A stretch of DNA of 64,000 bases from Flavobacterium sp. ASW18X (lineage in GTDB: Bacteria > Bacteroidota > Bacteroidia > Flavobacteriales > Flavobacteriaceae), in the NCBI RefSeq assembly GCF_005144745.1, contig NZ_SWKK01000008.1, forward strand, positions 434,001 through 498,000. Direction: 5' to 3'. A model generated the notes under the pieces. The model was not told the origin of the DNA. It searched no databases and saw only the letters and a list, made by a program, of their open reading frames with translations. Every line of letters begins with the position of its first letter. Position 1 is the stretch's first letter. Made by a program: the position numbers and the translations under genes. This document shows, one piece after another, positions 1 to 8,329 of this stretch.

Positions 1-731
1 CAGGATTCGTAGGTGTTTTGATCGTAGAATTCATCAAACTTTTTATTAAATGCGGCCACATCTACTCCCTTATGCAGCATAAAATATGCATCGTAATTAA
101 AATTGCCCCAGTGGTCATTATTGTCGGCTTTTAAGTCCATTAAACGTAAAACGGAATGTTTCTCATCACTTGGAAAACCATCGGTTCTGTATACTGCGGC
201 AATAGTAAAATTGTAGGGTTCGTTGCGGTATAAAGACGCTATGGTTTCTCCAACAGGATTTACATCGCCAAATAATTCCTTAGAGAATTCTTCGCTTAAT
301 ACCAATTGGCTATCGTCCTTAAAAAGATTTGTAGTATCCCCATATTTTATGGGATAGGGAAAAAATTTAAAGAAATTGGCTGTGGTGCGTTTGGCACTAG
401 AGATAACTTTTTTGCCGTCTTTATTAAACAAGATGCCACTGTCATAATTCATTATTAAGGCGTCTTCTAGCTCTGGGAGTTGTTCAAGTGCAGTTTTAAC
501 CATAATGCGGGGTGCACTTTCCCAGACTTCGCCATTGTCAAAAAGGCGTATAGGACGGTAAATACGGTCTAGGTTAGGATTCCATTTTTCATAACTCAGC
601 TCTTTACTTACAAATAGAAGAATAAGAACAAATGTGGTAACACCAAGAACTAACCCTAATATGTTGATGATAGGGTATAACGGACTTTTCTTAAGGTGCC
701 TTGTGAAAATTCTTAACCAGGAATAAATCAT
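1..731 (-). CDS. ABC transporter permease, MacB/FtsX family (partial, 3' end outside window)
   Basis: The reverse strand is open from an ATG at 731 to the window edge, about 243 codons. It begins MIYSWLRIFTRHLKKSPLYP, followed by one hydrophobic segment (about residues 20-42) and then a long extracytoplasmic region with phrases such as NPVGETI that are typical of the MacB periplasmic core domain. The remaining membrane helices lie beyond the edge. It starts 24 nt after the ATPase gene ends and is third in an adaptor-ATPase-permease operon. The likely role is the membrane subunit of an MacB-type efflux or lipoprotein-handling transporter. The substrate is unknown. Confidence 0.85.
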   Translation of the reverse strand, partial: MIYSWLRIFTRHLKKSPLYPIINILGLVLGVTTFVLILLFVSKELSYEKWNPNLDRIYRPIRLFDNGEVWESAPRIMVKTALEQLPELEDALIMNYDSGILFNKDGKKVISSAKRTTANFFKFFPYPIKYGDTTNLFKDDSQLVLSEEFSKELFGDVNPVGETIASLYRNEPYNFTIAAVYRTDGFPSDEKHSVLRLMDLKADNNDHWGNFNYDAYFMLHKGVDVAAFNKKFDEFYDQNTYES

Positions 732-755
732 GATTGTTCGTTTTTTGATGGATGA

Positions 756-1451
756 TTAAACTATGGCTACTTGTCTTTGATTCTCTTTTTCCATTAAGAT
801 ATTACCATCTTTTAGAGTTACGATTCGGTTGCTAAAACTGGCGTCATAACTAGAATGGGTTACCATTAAAATGGTAGAACCTTGATGGTTAAGCTCAGAC
901 AACAACTCCATTACCTCATTGCCATTGGTGCTGTCCAGATTACCGGTAGGTTCATCTGCCAAAATTATTTTTGGGGTGGTCACCAATGCACGGGCAACGG
1001 CAACGCGTTGTTGTTGCCCACCAGAGAGCTGTTGTGGATAATGTTTATTTCTATGTGCAATATTTAAACGCTCCATTACGGCGATTACTCGTTCTTTGCG
1101 TTCTTTTTTAGCAATATTGTTGTAAACAAGTGGCAATTCTATATTCTCATACACATTAAGCTCGTCTATTAAATTAAAGTTCTGAAAAATGAAACCGATG
1201 TTTTCTTTCCGTACTTGGGCTCTGTCTTTTTCTTTTAGGCCATGCATTTCTTGTCCTAAAAATTGATAACTCCCGCTATCAAAAGAATCTAACAAGCCTA
1301 TAACGTTAAGTAAAGTAGATTTGCCGCACCCAGACGGTCCCATAATGGCCATAAAATCGCCTTGGTTTACCTGTAAAGAAATTTGGTTTAAAGCAGTAGT
1401 TTCTACTTCTTCAGTACTGTAGGTTTTTAAAAGTTGCTGTATAGTAATCAT
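756..1451 (-). CDS. ABC transporter ATP-binding protein (MacB/LolD type)
   Basis: 231 aa cytoplasmic ATPase that would power the adjacent permease. All motifs are intact: Walker [10 protein letters not shown] (residues 38-46), signature [15 protein letters not shown] (about 142), Walker [14 protein letters not shown], and H-loop VTHS. The Q-rich signature and TGNLDS after Walker B are typical of the LolD/MacB branch. It lies between the adaptor gene (54-nt gap) and the permease gene. The pair resembles MacAB-type exporters. The family also includes lipoprotein and peptide exporters, so the substrate cannot be assigned. Confidence 0.9.
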   Translation of the reverse strand: MITIQQLLKTYSTEEVETTALNQISLQVNQGDFMAIMGPSGCGKSTLLNVIGLLDSFDSGSYQFLGQEMHGLKEKDRAQVRKENIGFIFQNFNLIDELNVYENIELPLVYNNIAKKERKERVIAVMERLNIAHRNKHYPQQLSGGQQQRVAVARALVTTPKIILADEPTGNLDSTNGNEVMELLSELNHQGSTILMVTHSSYDASFSNRIVTLKDGNILMEKENQRQVAIV

Positions 1452-1505
1452 GCTAAAACGTTTAAAATTAGATTGATGATGAATTTTATTAACTGTATCA
1501 TGGTT

Positions 1506-2753
1506 TTAATCTTCCAAGTATAGAATGTCTTTGTCTTTATAATCGTTGTAAGAAGATGTAATTACCCTGTCTCCTGCTTGTAGGCCATCTAAAACCTCAT
1601 AAAAGTGTGCATTGACTTTACCAATGGTTATACTGCGTTTTAAGGCTTTACTATCACTGGTAAGCACAAAAACAAATTGGCCGCCGCTCGAGGTATAAAA
1701 AGTGCCTTTTGGTAATAATAAAGCCGATTTTTCCTCTTTTGAAAGGTATAGTTTAACAGGTACGGTCATTCCTTGATTTATACTCTTGGGCGCTTTCTCT
1801 TTAAAATTCAATTCTACTTGAAATTTGCCATTGACCACCTCTGCCACTACATTTTTTATGAATAAAGGGTATAGACTGTCATTCATTTCCAAATGTGCCT
1901 CTTGCCCTTTGGCTACGTCATTAAAATAATACTCATCTGCTGCTAAAACTAACTTATAGCCATCTTGCATGTCTAATTTGCCAATAAGCTCACTTTTGTT
2001 ATACGATTTTCCAAGGATGGGATTAAAAGAAGAAAGCAGCCCAGATGCCGGTGCCTTAACAATGAAATTTTCTTTGTTCTGTCTTAATTGTTCTAGACTT
2101 TCTTCCATTTTGGTAATGGATGCGTTTATCAAATGCAACTGATTGGCCCGGTCCTGTTGCTCCTTTTTAACATGTACCTTAATATTTTGCTGTTGTTTGG
2201 ATTGAAAGCTATAGGTTTCTTGCGATTTTAAGTAGTCATTTTTACTAATAACACCTTTTCTATATAATGTGGTATCCATGCTATATTGGCGTTCTGCATT
2301 GTTGTAATTGTAAGTCATTTCAATTAAATCCCGATCCAATAGCATTTGCTGATTTTTTATGGCGATTCTGGTATTTCTTAGGTTGTTTATTTGTTCTATT
2401 ATGGCTGTTTCTTGGGTAAGGTAGCCCAATTCTGCATTAGGGTTGTATAGCTCTAAAAGTAATTGCCCTTCTGTAACTATATCGCCATTTTGTGCATAGA
2501 TTTTTTTTACAGAACCGCTTTCTATGGTATTTATTTGTAAGGTATTTAGTGGATGCACTTGTGCGTTAAATAAAGCCATATCTTCAAATAGACCTTTGGT
2601 TACTGTTTTGATACGTAACCGCTCTTTTTTAATCCTAACTTTTTGGTTAGCATCAAAAGCAGACCATAATGCAAAGCCCAATAGCAAAAGAGGTAAGGCT
2701 ATTAGGGCAATCTTTTTAGTAGGATTTTTCTTTTTTTCTATTTTTTGGTCCAT
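1506..2753 (-). CDS. Periplasmic adaptor subunit, HlyD/MacA family
   Basis: About 415 aa. The N-terminus is basic with one membrane anchor (about residues 14-32), followed by a lipoyl-like half (NGDIVTEGQLLLELYNP), a coiled-coil hairpin (about 110-230), the second lipoyl half (IVKAPASGLLSS), and a beta-barrel/membrane-proximal end. It would bridge the permease and an outer-membrane channel. An ATG at 2762 is also in frame, but the sigma-54 promoter predicts a transcript start near 2767. I therefore prefer the ATG at 2753, which leaves a leader of about 14 nt. First gene of the operon. Confidence 0.85.
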   Translation of the reverse strand: MDQKIEKKKNPTKKIALIALPLLLLGFALWSAFDANQKVRIKKERLRIKTVTKGLFEDMALFNAQVHPLNTLQINTIESGSVKKIYAQNGDIVTEGQLLLELYNPNAELGYLTQETAIIEQINNLRNTRIAIKNQQMLLDRDLIEMTYNYNNAERQYSMDTTLYRKGVISKNDYLKSQETYSFQSKQQQNIKVHVKKEQQDRANQLHLINASITKMEESLEQLRQNKENFIVKAPASGLLSSFNPILGKSYNKSELIGKLDMQDGYKLVLAADEYYFNDVAKGQEAHLEMNDSLYPLFIKNVVAEVVNGKFQVELNFKEKAPKSINQGMTVPVKLYLSKEEKSALLLPKGTFYTSSGGQFVFVLTSDSKALKRSITIGKVNAHFYEVLDGLQAGDRVITSSYNDYKDKDILYLED

Positions 2754-2777
2754 GCTATTCATTTTCAGTGGTATGTA

Positions 2778-2793
2778 AGCTTATATCGTGCCA
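2778..2793 (-). promoter_or_regulatory. Sigma-54 (-24/-12) promoter of the ABC efflux operon
   Basis: The reverse strand reads TGGCACGATATAAGCT. It has a perfect TGGCAC -24 element and a GC at the -12 element, with exactly the ten-base GG-to-GC spacing of the RpoN consensus (the -12 half is AAGCT instead of TTGCT). Transcription should start near 2767, just before the adaptor gene. A sigma-54 activator is encoded divergently next door. Confidence 0.8.
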
Positions 2794-2856
2794 TTAAAAT
2801 AAACATCTGTAAGTAACTGATAATCAATGAAAAATAATATTGAATAAATTTTAAAC

Positions 2857-2894
2857 TGTTCATTATCGAACACTTACTTGTTCATTATCGAACA
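2857..2894. promoter_or_regulatory. Two tandem 16-bp palindromes, probable enhancer sites for the adjacent sigma-54 activator
   Basis: TGTTCATTATCGAACA occurs twice without mismatch, at 2857-2872 and 2879-2894. Each copy has TGTTC/GAACA arms around a 6-nt centre. The centres are 22 bp apart, about two helical turns, and lie about 97 and 119 bp upstream of the predicted start of the efflux operon, which is typical for NtrC-family enhancers. They also sit directly upstream of the activator gene, so autoregulation is possible. Confidence 0.75.
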
Positions 2895-2911
2895 ACTTGC
2901 TAACATTGGGT

Positions 2912-4270
2912 ATGGCAAAGCAAGAGGCAACCGTACTAATTCTAGATGATGATAAAGACATTCTTTTTTCCATGGAGGTGTTTTTAAAAAGACATTTTAG
3001 CAAAGTACTTACAACAACCAATCCTAAAGAATTGGTAACCATGCTTAACAAAACAGTCTTGCATTTGGTGGTAATGGATATGAATTTTAGGGCAGGAGAC
3101 CAGAGTGGTAAAGAAGGTTTGTATTGGCTTAAGTTAATAAAAGAACGTTCTCAAGAAACCATGGTGGTGTTAATGACGGCATATGCCAATGTAGATTTAG
3201 CGGTGGAAAGTTTAAAAAAAGGGGCTTTCGATTTTGTTTTAAAGCCTTGGGACAATGATAAGCTTTTGGCAACCTTGCAAAAGGGACTTTCTATGGTTAG
3301 GTCCAACACGCAGCAAAGCAAACTACAAAGCTTAACTAAAAACGGTTTAGTACCACAAGAGCATGTTTTGGGTAAGTCCCAAGCATTTAAAGAGGTGTTG
3401 CATTTGGTAGAAAAAGTGGCAGATACGCAAGCCAATGTGCTCCTATTAGGAGAAAATGGTACCGGTAAATATGTAATAGCGAAAATGCTACATCAAAATT
3501 CTGCCAGAAAAGACAACATATTTGTGCATGTAGATTTGGGTTCCTTAAATGAAAACTTGTTTGAGAGCGAATTGTTCGGTCATGCAAAAGGAGCGTTTAC
3601 AGATGCTAAGGAAGATAGTTTAGGACGATTTGAGTTAGCAGATGAGGGAACTTTGTTTTTGGATGAAATAGGAAACTTGCCAATGCATTTACAGAGCAAA
3701 TTGTTAACGGTACTGCAAACCAAAAAAGTTGTTCGTCTTGGCGAATCAAAAGAAAGAACGGTGAATGTGAGGATTATATGTGCTACCAATATGGATTTGC
3801 ATCAGATGGTTGTGGAGCAGCGATTTAGACAAGATTTACTGTACCGTATCAATACCATGGAAATCGTATTGCCTGCATTACGGGAGCGTTCTGGCGATGT
3901 AGCGTTATTGGCACATCATTTTTTAGAAAAGAACAAGCGTAAATACCAAAAAGGCCGCTTGCAATTTTCTATTGAAGCGTTAAACGCTATGGAAAAGTAT
4001 CATTGGCCCGGTAATATTAGAGAATTAGAACACATTGTAGAGCGCGCGGTTATTTTAAGTGAAGAAAATGAAATTCAAGAATCTGATTTACGATTTGGTC
4101 CAGCGGTCACCCCAAAAGAAACGGTTAAAAATTTAAATTTAGAGGCTACCGAAAAACATTTGATACAATTGGCTTTAAAGAAGCATACGGGTAATGTAAG
4201 TAAGGCCGCAAAAGAATTGGGTATTACAAGAGCCGCTTTGTATAGGCGAATGGAAAAACATAATTTGTGA
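2912..4270 (+). CDS. Sigma-54-dependent response regulator, NtrC family
   Basis: About 452 aa from the ATG at 2912; an upstream in-frame TTG at 2897 is less likely because MAKQEATVLILDDD is the usual receiver start. Domains: receiver (1-125, acidic pocket LDDDKD, phospho-acceptor D56), AAA+ sigma-54 interaction domain (about 145-375, Walker A GENGTGK, Walker B GTLFLDEIGN), and a Fis-type helix-turn-helix at the C-terminus (GNVSKAAKELGITRAALYRR). The sigma-54 contact loop reads GAFTDA rather than GAFTGA. Seven nt before the kinase gene. It probably activates the divergent ABC efflux operon. Confidence 0.92.
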   Translation: MAKQEATVLILDDDKDILFSMEVFLKRHFSKVLTTTNPKELVTMLNKTVLHLVVMDMNFRAGDQSGKEGLYWLKLIKERSQETMVVLMTAYANVDLAVESLKKGAFDFVLKPWDNDKLLATLQKGLSMVRSNTQQSKLQSLTKNGLVPQEHVLGKSQAFKEVLHLVEKVADTQANVLLLGENGTGKYVIAKMLHQNSARKDNIFVHVDLGSLNENLFESELFGHAKGAFTDAKEDSLGRFELADEGTLFLDEIGNLPMHLQSKLLTVLQTKKVVRLGESKERTVNVRIICATNMDLHQMVVEQRFRQDLLYRINTMEIVLPALRERSGDVALLAHHFLEKNKRKYQKGRLQFSIEALNAMEKYHWPGNIRELEHIVERAVILSEENEIQESDLRFGPAVTPKETVKNLNLEATEKHLIQLALKKHTGNVSKAAKELGITRAALYRRMEKHNL

Positions 4271-4277
4271 GTATATC

Positions 4278-5609
4278 ATGCGCTACTTTAATACTTTCTT
4301 TTGGTTTTGTCTTGTGCTGATTGCCATAGGTATTTCTGCAGCCGTCTATTATGGTTTGCAGGGATTTCTCTTTCTGCCACTTTTTTTAGTCGTGCTTTGC
4401 ATTGGTATAGGGGGCATGCTTTTGTGGCGTATTAAAAATGGCTATTTAAGAACCACCCAAGTAATACAAGCATTAGTACAAGAAGACTATGCGTTTAAAG
4501 TGCCAGAAAATCAATTGCCAGCTGCATTAGCTTCGCCCTTGCAAATATTATATGGTAACTTAAAATCGGCCAAAAAGAATGCAGATGCCCAAAAAATAGT
4601 GTATGAGGGTATTATAGAAGCTATGGATACGGGCATCCTTATTTTAAGAAAGGGGGACGATAAGCTTTTTTTTGCTAACAGAGCGTTTTTTCAACTTTTA
4701 CAAATGCCTAGGTATAACAAATGGCAAAATGCTTCACGCGAATTAAAAGCCTTTGATGCGTATTTTCAGGAAGAAAATTGGAAGAATACAAAGGATGTAA
4801 TAACCCTGAATATTAATGGTAAAGAAAGTGATTTTTCTTTGCGAACCTTTATTTCTTACATCCATAATCAGGCTTATTTGGTAGTAAATTTAGATGCCAT
4901 ACAGAGTTTAATAGAAAAAAAAGAGAAAGAAGCTTGGTTCAATTTGATGAAGGTGATGAGTCATGAAATAATCAATACCATGGCGCCCATACAGCCCTTA
5001 GCTAATAATTTAGAATTTCTATTAGCAGAACATAAATCTAGCTTAGGCGATAGTTACACCGATGTAAGCCAAAGTGTAGAAACCATTCAAAAGCGCTCCA
5101 AACATTTATTGGATTTTATAGATACATACCGACTGTTAACAGAACTGCCCACACCTAAATTAGAGTGGGTTACAGTTACTAATTTATTAGAAGGTAGTCT
5201 GTCTTTGTTAAGGGGTATGTTGCAAGAAAAAGGTATTGAGGTCAATGTAACTATACCTAATGATAAATTGCGGGTATACGTAGATGCCAAACAGATAGAA
5301 CAGGTACTCATAAACCTGCTTACTAATTGTGTGTATGCATTAGATGGCATAAGCAACCCTAAAATTGGCTTTACTGCGGAAGAACAGGAGCAAAAAGTGG
5401 TTTTTACCATTGCGGACAATGGTAAAGGCATAGCTGCTAGTTTAAAACGAGATGTATTTGTACCCTTCTTTACAACCCGTAAAAACGGTTCGGGAATTGG
5501 ATTAAGTTTAAGTAGAAATATTATGAATGCCCACAACGGTAGCATACATTTTACAAGTAAAGCTGGTACTACCCAATTTCACCTTGGTTTTAAGATGCCA
5601 AATCATTGA
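4278..5609 (+). CDS. Sensor histidine kinase, NtrB/AtoS-like
   Basis: 443 aa. Two membrane helices near the N-terminus (about 5-25 and 30-50) with almost no periplasmic loop, suggesting it senses membrane or cytoplasmic signals. A PAS-like segment follows (about 105-205), then the H-box VMSHEIINTMAPI with H229, the N-box INLLTNCVYAL, and the G1/G2 boxes DNGKGI and GSGIGLSLS. It is the presumed partner of the sigma-54 regulator 7 nt upstream. Its last 20 nt overlap the convergent recX gene. Confidence 0.9.
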   Translation: MRYFNTFFWFCLVLIAIGISAAVYYGLQGFLFLPLFLVVLCIGIGGMLLWRIKNGYLRTTQVIQALVQEDYAFKVPENQLPAALASPLQILYGNLKSAKKNADAQKIVYEGIIEAMDTGILILRKGDDKLFFANRAFFQLLQMPRYNKWQNASRELKAFDAYFQEENWKNTKDVITLNINGKESDFSLRTFISYIHNQAYLVVNLDAIQSLIEKKEKEAWFNLMKVMSHEIINTMAPIQPLANNLEFLLAEHKSSLGDSYTDVSQSVETIQKRSKHLLDFIDTYRLLTELPTPKLEWVTVTNLLEGSLSLLRGMLQEKGIEVNVTIPNDKLRVYVDAKQIEQVLINLLTNCVYALDGISNPKIGFTAEEQEQKVVFTIADNGKGIAASLKRDVFVPFFTTRKNGSGIGLSLSRNIMNAHNGSIHFTSKAGTTQFHLGFKMPNH

Positions 5610-6060
5610 TTTTCTCGTAAATAAGGTGGCTTTCCCAACCTCGATATAACAAATAATCTAACAGTTTTTTTTTACGTTTCTGAGGCGGTAAACCTTGGGT
5701 CTGTTCCCATTTTTTATCTGCCAATTCATGGAAAACAGTGTGGTAATCTGCTTCTATTTCTTTTAAGGCCGTTTTTATATTGTAGTGCGATATTTGCCTT
5801 AGCTTAAGTTCTGTCGTGATACGATTTCTACCCCATTTTTTGTACTTAAATTTTCCTCTAGCATAGCTTTGGGCAAAGCGTTCCTCATTTAGATAATTTT
5901 CTTGAATCAAGTGGGCAATTATATGGTCAATAGCTTGGGGAATCATGCGCATACCCTTTAATTTGTCTACCACTTCTTTGTGGCAGCGGTCTTGGTAAGC
6001 GCAATATGCTTCTAATTTTCTTGTGGCTTCTTCTACTGTAAAACTTGGGGTATTTTGCAT
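5590..6060 (-). CDS. recX: Regulatory protein RecX
   Basis: About 156 aa from the ATG at 6060 (MQNTPSFTVEEATRKLEAYC). A longer frame exists upstream, but it adds a hydrophobic stretch foreign to the family. RecX binds RecA filaments and inhibits recombinase and coprotease activity. The three-helix repeats are visible: RCHKEVVDKLKGM, an INEERFAQSYARGK-like block, and KKWGRNRITTELKLR. Read convergently with the kinase gene and overlapping its 3' end. No recA is in the window. Confidence 0.88.
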   Translation of the reverse strand: MQNTPSFTVEEATRKLEAYCAYQDRCHKEVVDKLKGMRMIPQAIDHIIAHLIQENYLNEERFAQSYARGKFKYKKWGRNRITTELKLRQISHYNIKTALKEIEADYHTVFHELADKKWEQTQGLPPQKRKKKLLDYLLYRGWESHLIYEKINDLAS

Positions 6061-6117
6061 GCTATAAATGTATAAAAACAAAAAAAGCGACTCCAAATAA
6101 ATGAAGTCGCTTTTAAC

Positions 6118-7665
6118 TTAATTCAGTTCTTTGCCGTCCTTATTTTTAAACTTGTATTCTAGATACGTATAGGCATCCCTTGGTTGTATTTTAATCCATT
6201 TTTTATGGTCTAAAAACCATTTAGTTCTTATGGAAGGAAAACCCTTGGTTAGGTAAGCCGCAATAAAGGGGTGTATGTTCAACTCAATTCCTTTACTGTC
6301 CTTATTCTGTTTTAAAATACGTTCTAGATGAGCGTTTATCTTGTCAATTAAAACAATAGGAGCTTCTACCTCCTCACCAGTACCATTAGGATTGGCTTCA
6401 CTAGTTTTAATATTCATTTCTGGACGTACACGTTGCCTCGTAATTTGTACTAAACCAAATTTGCTAGGCGGTAATATTTTATGTTTTGCCCGGTCGTCCT
6501 TCATTTCTTCCCTAAGATGATCATAAAGTTTTCTTCTATGTTCACCTTTGGTCATATCTATAAAGTCTACGACGATGATGCCACCCATATCTCGTAAACG
6601 CAATTGGCGCGCAATTTCTGTTGCTGCTAAAAGATTTACTTCTAATGCGGTGTCTTCTTGATTTTTGGCTTTATTAGAGCGGTTACCACTGTTTACATCT
6701 ATAACATGCAAAGCTTCTGTGTGCTCAATAACCAAATAGGCACCTCTACTCATAGAGGCTGTTTTACCAAAAGAGGTTTTTATCTGCCGTTCTATTCCAA
6801 ATTTTTCATAGATAGGGGCATTACCATTGTAGTGCTTTACAATAGATTCCTTTTCTGGTGCTATTTCGTGCAAGTAATCTCTTATATTATCATAAAGCGT
6901 TTCATCATCTACATGTATTCCTGTAAAAGTATCATTGAATACGTCTCTTAATATGGAAGAAGCTCTATTAAGTTCTACCAATACCTTAGATGGATGATTT
7001 GCATTGTGAAGAGATTTGCACATTGCTGTCCATTTAGACAACAAATTTTGAAGGTCTTTATCTAATTCTGCGACTTTCTTGTCTTTTGCCACGGTGCGTA
7101 TTATAACACCAAACCCTTTGGGTTTTATACTGGTTACCAATCTTTTTAAACGCTCTTTCTCTTCTCTGCTCTCAATTTTTTGAGATACAGAAACGCGTTC
7201 AGAAAAGGGTACCATAACCAAGTAACGCCCGGCAATGGAAAGTTCCGAGCTAATTCTTGGACCCTTGGTAGAAATTGGTTCTTTTACAATTTGTACCAAG
7301 ATAGATTGATTGGCTTTAACAACATCGTTGATACTGCCATTCTTGTCAATGTCTTTTTCAAATGGAAAATTTTTTAATGAAAAGTCTCTGAGCTTACCAG
7401 TTTTGGCCTGTTTAACAAACTTCAACATGGAAGAAAGTTGCGGTCCTAAGTCATGGTAGTGCAAAAAGGCATCTTTTTCATAACCTACATTTACAAAGGC
7501 GGCGTTTAAACCTGTAACAGGTTTTCTGATTTTGGCCAAAAAAATATCGCCAACAGAAAAACTATTATTGTCCTCTTCTTTATGTAGTTCTGTAAGTTTT
7601 CCATCTTTTAATAGGGCAAAATCCACGGCGTCAGAACTAGATCTTACGATTAATTCTCTATTCAC
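6118..7665 (-). CDS. rng: Ribonuclease E/G family endoribonuclease
   Basis: 515 aa, the length of RNase G rather than RNase E. It begins MNRELIVRSSSDAVDFALLK. An S1-like RNA-binding region follows (about 35-130; VGDIFLAKIRKPVTGLNAAFVNVG), then the catalytic DNase I-like region with DVNSGN and GGIIVVDFIDM carrying the metal-binding aspartates. It processes rRNA and starts mRNA decay. The E. coli zinc-link CPxC motif is not evident. It has its own upstream region with a palindrome, separated by a terminator from the small basic ORF. Confidence 0.9.
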   Translation of the reverse strand: MNRELIVRSSSDAVDFALLKDGKLTELHKEEDNNSFSVGDIFLAKIRKPVTGLNAAFVNVGYEKDAFLHYHDLGPQLSSMLKFVKQAKTGKLRDFSLKNFPFEKDIDKNGSINDVVKANQSILVQIVKEPISTKGPRISSELSIAGRYLVMVPFSERVSVSQKIESREEKERLKRLVTSIKPKGFGVIIRTVAKDKKVAELDKDLQNLLSKWTAMCKSLHNANHPSKVLVELNRASSILRDVFNDTFTGIHVDDETLYDNIRDYLHEIAPEKESIVKHYNGNAPIYEKFGIERQIKTSFGKTASMSRGAYLVIEHTEALHVIDVNSGNRSNKAKNQEDTALEVNLLAATEIARQLRLRDMGGIIVVDFIDMTKGEHRRKLYDHLREEMKDDRAKHKILPPSKFGLVQITRQRVRPEMNIKTSEANPNGTGEEVEAPIVLIDKINAHLERILKQNKDSKGIELNIHPFIAAYLTKGFPSIRTKWFLDHKKWIKIQPRDAYTYLEYKFKNKDGKELN

Positions 7666-7724
7666 CTTTTTAAATTTTTACCTACACCCAAAAGTGGGTA
7701 CAGATGATTAAACAATTATGTGTG

Positions 7725-7740
7725 TCGATTAGCTAATCGA
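7725..7740. repeat. Perfect 16-bp palindrome upstream of rng
   Basis: TCGATTAGCTAATCGA is a perfect inverted repeat about 60 bp upstream of the rng start. Between it and the gene lies a small hairpin-forming stretch (ACCCA aaag TGGGT, about 7687-7700). It could be an operator or part of the rng leader; the binding factor is unknown. Confidence 0.5.
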
Positions 7741-7784
7741 ATTATAATTATTGTCTGGTCCGTAATGTCAATGAACGTATTCTT

Positions 7785-7821
7785 TTAAAAAGAAAAAGTA
7801 GTCTATCGACTACTTTTTCTT
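7785..7821 (-). terminator. Terminator overlapping the 3' end of the 29-codon basic ORF
   Basis: A 12-bp perfect stem (AAGAAAAAGTAG at 7790-7801 pairing with 7810-7821) with an 8-nt loop. The reverse strand then reads into a T-run at 7785-7789. The upstream arm consists of the last coding codons and stop codon of the small ORF. Confidence 0.75.
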
Positions 7822-7899
7822 GTGTCTGTTGGCTCTTCTACGCTTTTTTCTCTTGTGCGTAGCCACCTTATGTCTTTTTCTTTTTTTACCACTCGGCAT
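7810..7899 (-). CDS. 29-aa extremely basic small protein, possibly ribosome-associated
   Basis: ATG at 7899, stop at 7810; too short for ordinary gene callers. It encodes MPSGKKRKRHKVATHKRKKR and nine more residues. About two-thirds are Lys/Arg/His with no acidic residue, as in the smallest ribosomal proteins. It starts 20 nt after hup, so both may share a transcript, and it has its own terminator. I remember very similar short KKRKRHK proteins in other Bacteroidota but cannot verify this. An identity with the Bacteroidota-specific ribosomal protein bL38 is only a guess. Confidence 0.7.
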   Translation of the reverse strand: MPSGKKRKRHKVATHKRKKRRRANRHKKK

Positions 7900-7919
7900 A
7901 CAGCGTTGCTTTTATATTA

Positions 7920-8210
7920 TTACTTAACTTGAACATTACTCTTAACTCCCTCAACAAATACTTTTGCAGGTTTAAATGCAGGTATATTGTGTGCAGGAAT
8001 TTTTATTGTTGTATTTTTTGAAATATTTCTTCCGGTCTTTTCTGCCCTTGTTTTGATAATGAAACTTCCAAAACCTCTTAGGTACACATTATCACCATTC
8101 TCCAAGGAAGATTTAACCTCTTCCATAAACGACTCTACAGTCGCTTGTACATCACCTTTCTCAATACCCAGTTTCTCTGAGATTTTAGAAACAATATCCG
8201 CTTTCGTCAT
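7920..8210 (-). CDS. hup: HU family DNA-binding protein
   Basis: 96 aa histone-like protein that bends DNA and compacts the nucleoid. The family pattern is clear: MTKADIVSKISEKLG, the GFGSF turn with preceding R (LRGFGSFIIKTR), and the beta-arm GRNISKNTTIKIPAHNIPAF with the intercalating proline. The C-terminus (KVFVEGVKSNVQVK) is slightly longer than E. coli HU. A TATATTTG -7 box lies on the reverse strand at 8251-8258. It is divergent from mutY. Confidence 0.93.
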   Translation of the reverse strand: MTKADIVSKISEKLGIEKGDVQATVESFMEEVKSSLENGDNVYLRGFGSFIIKTRAEKTGRNISKNTTIKIPAHNIPAFKPAKVFVEGVKSNVQVK

Positions 8211-8329
8211 TTTCCGTTATTATTATTAATAGGTTTTTTAAATTGGCTTGCAAATATATAAATGTTTTATATAACGCCCTAAATTTTAAGTATATAAACT
8301 GATAAGGGCTTTGGATAGTATTTTCTTAC

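Noticed and set aside
5087-5545. 152-codon frame opposite the histidine kinase
   Set aside because: Shadow of the kinase HATPase region; the kinase motifs are unambiguous.
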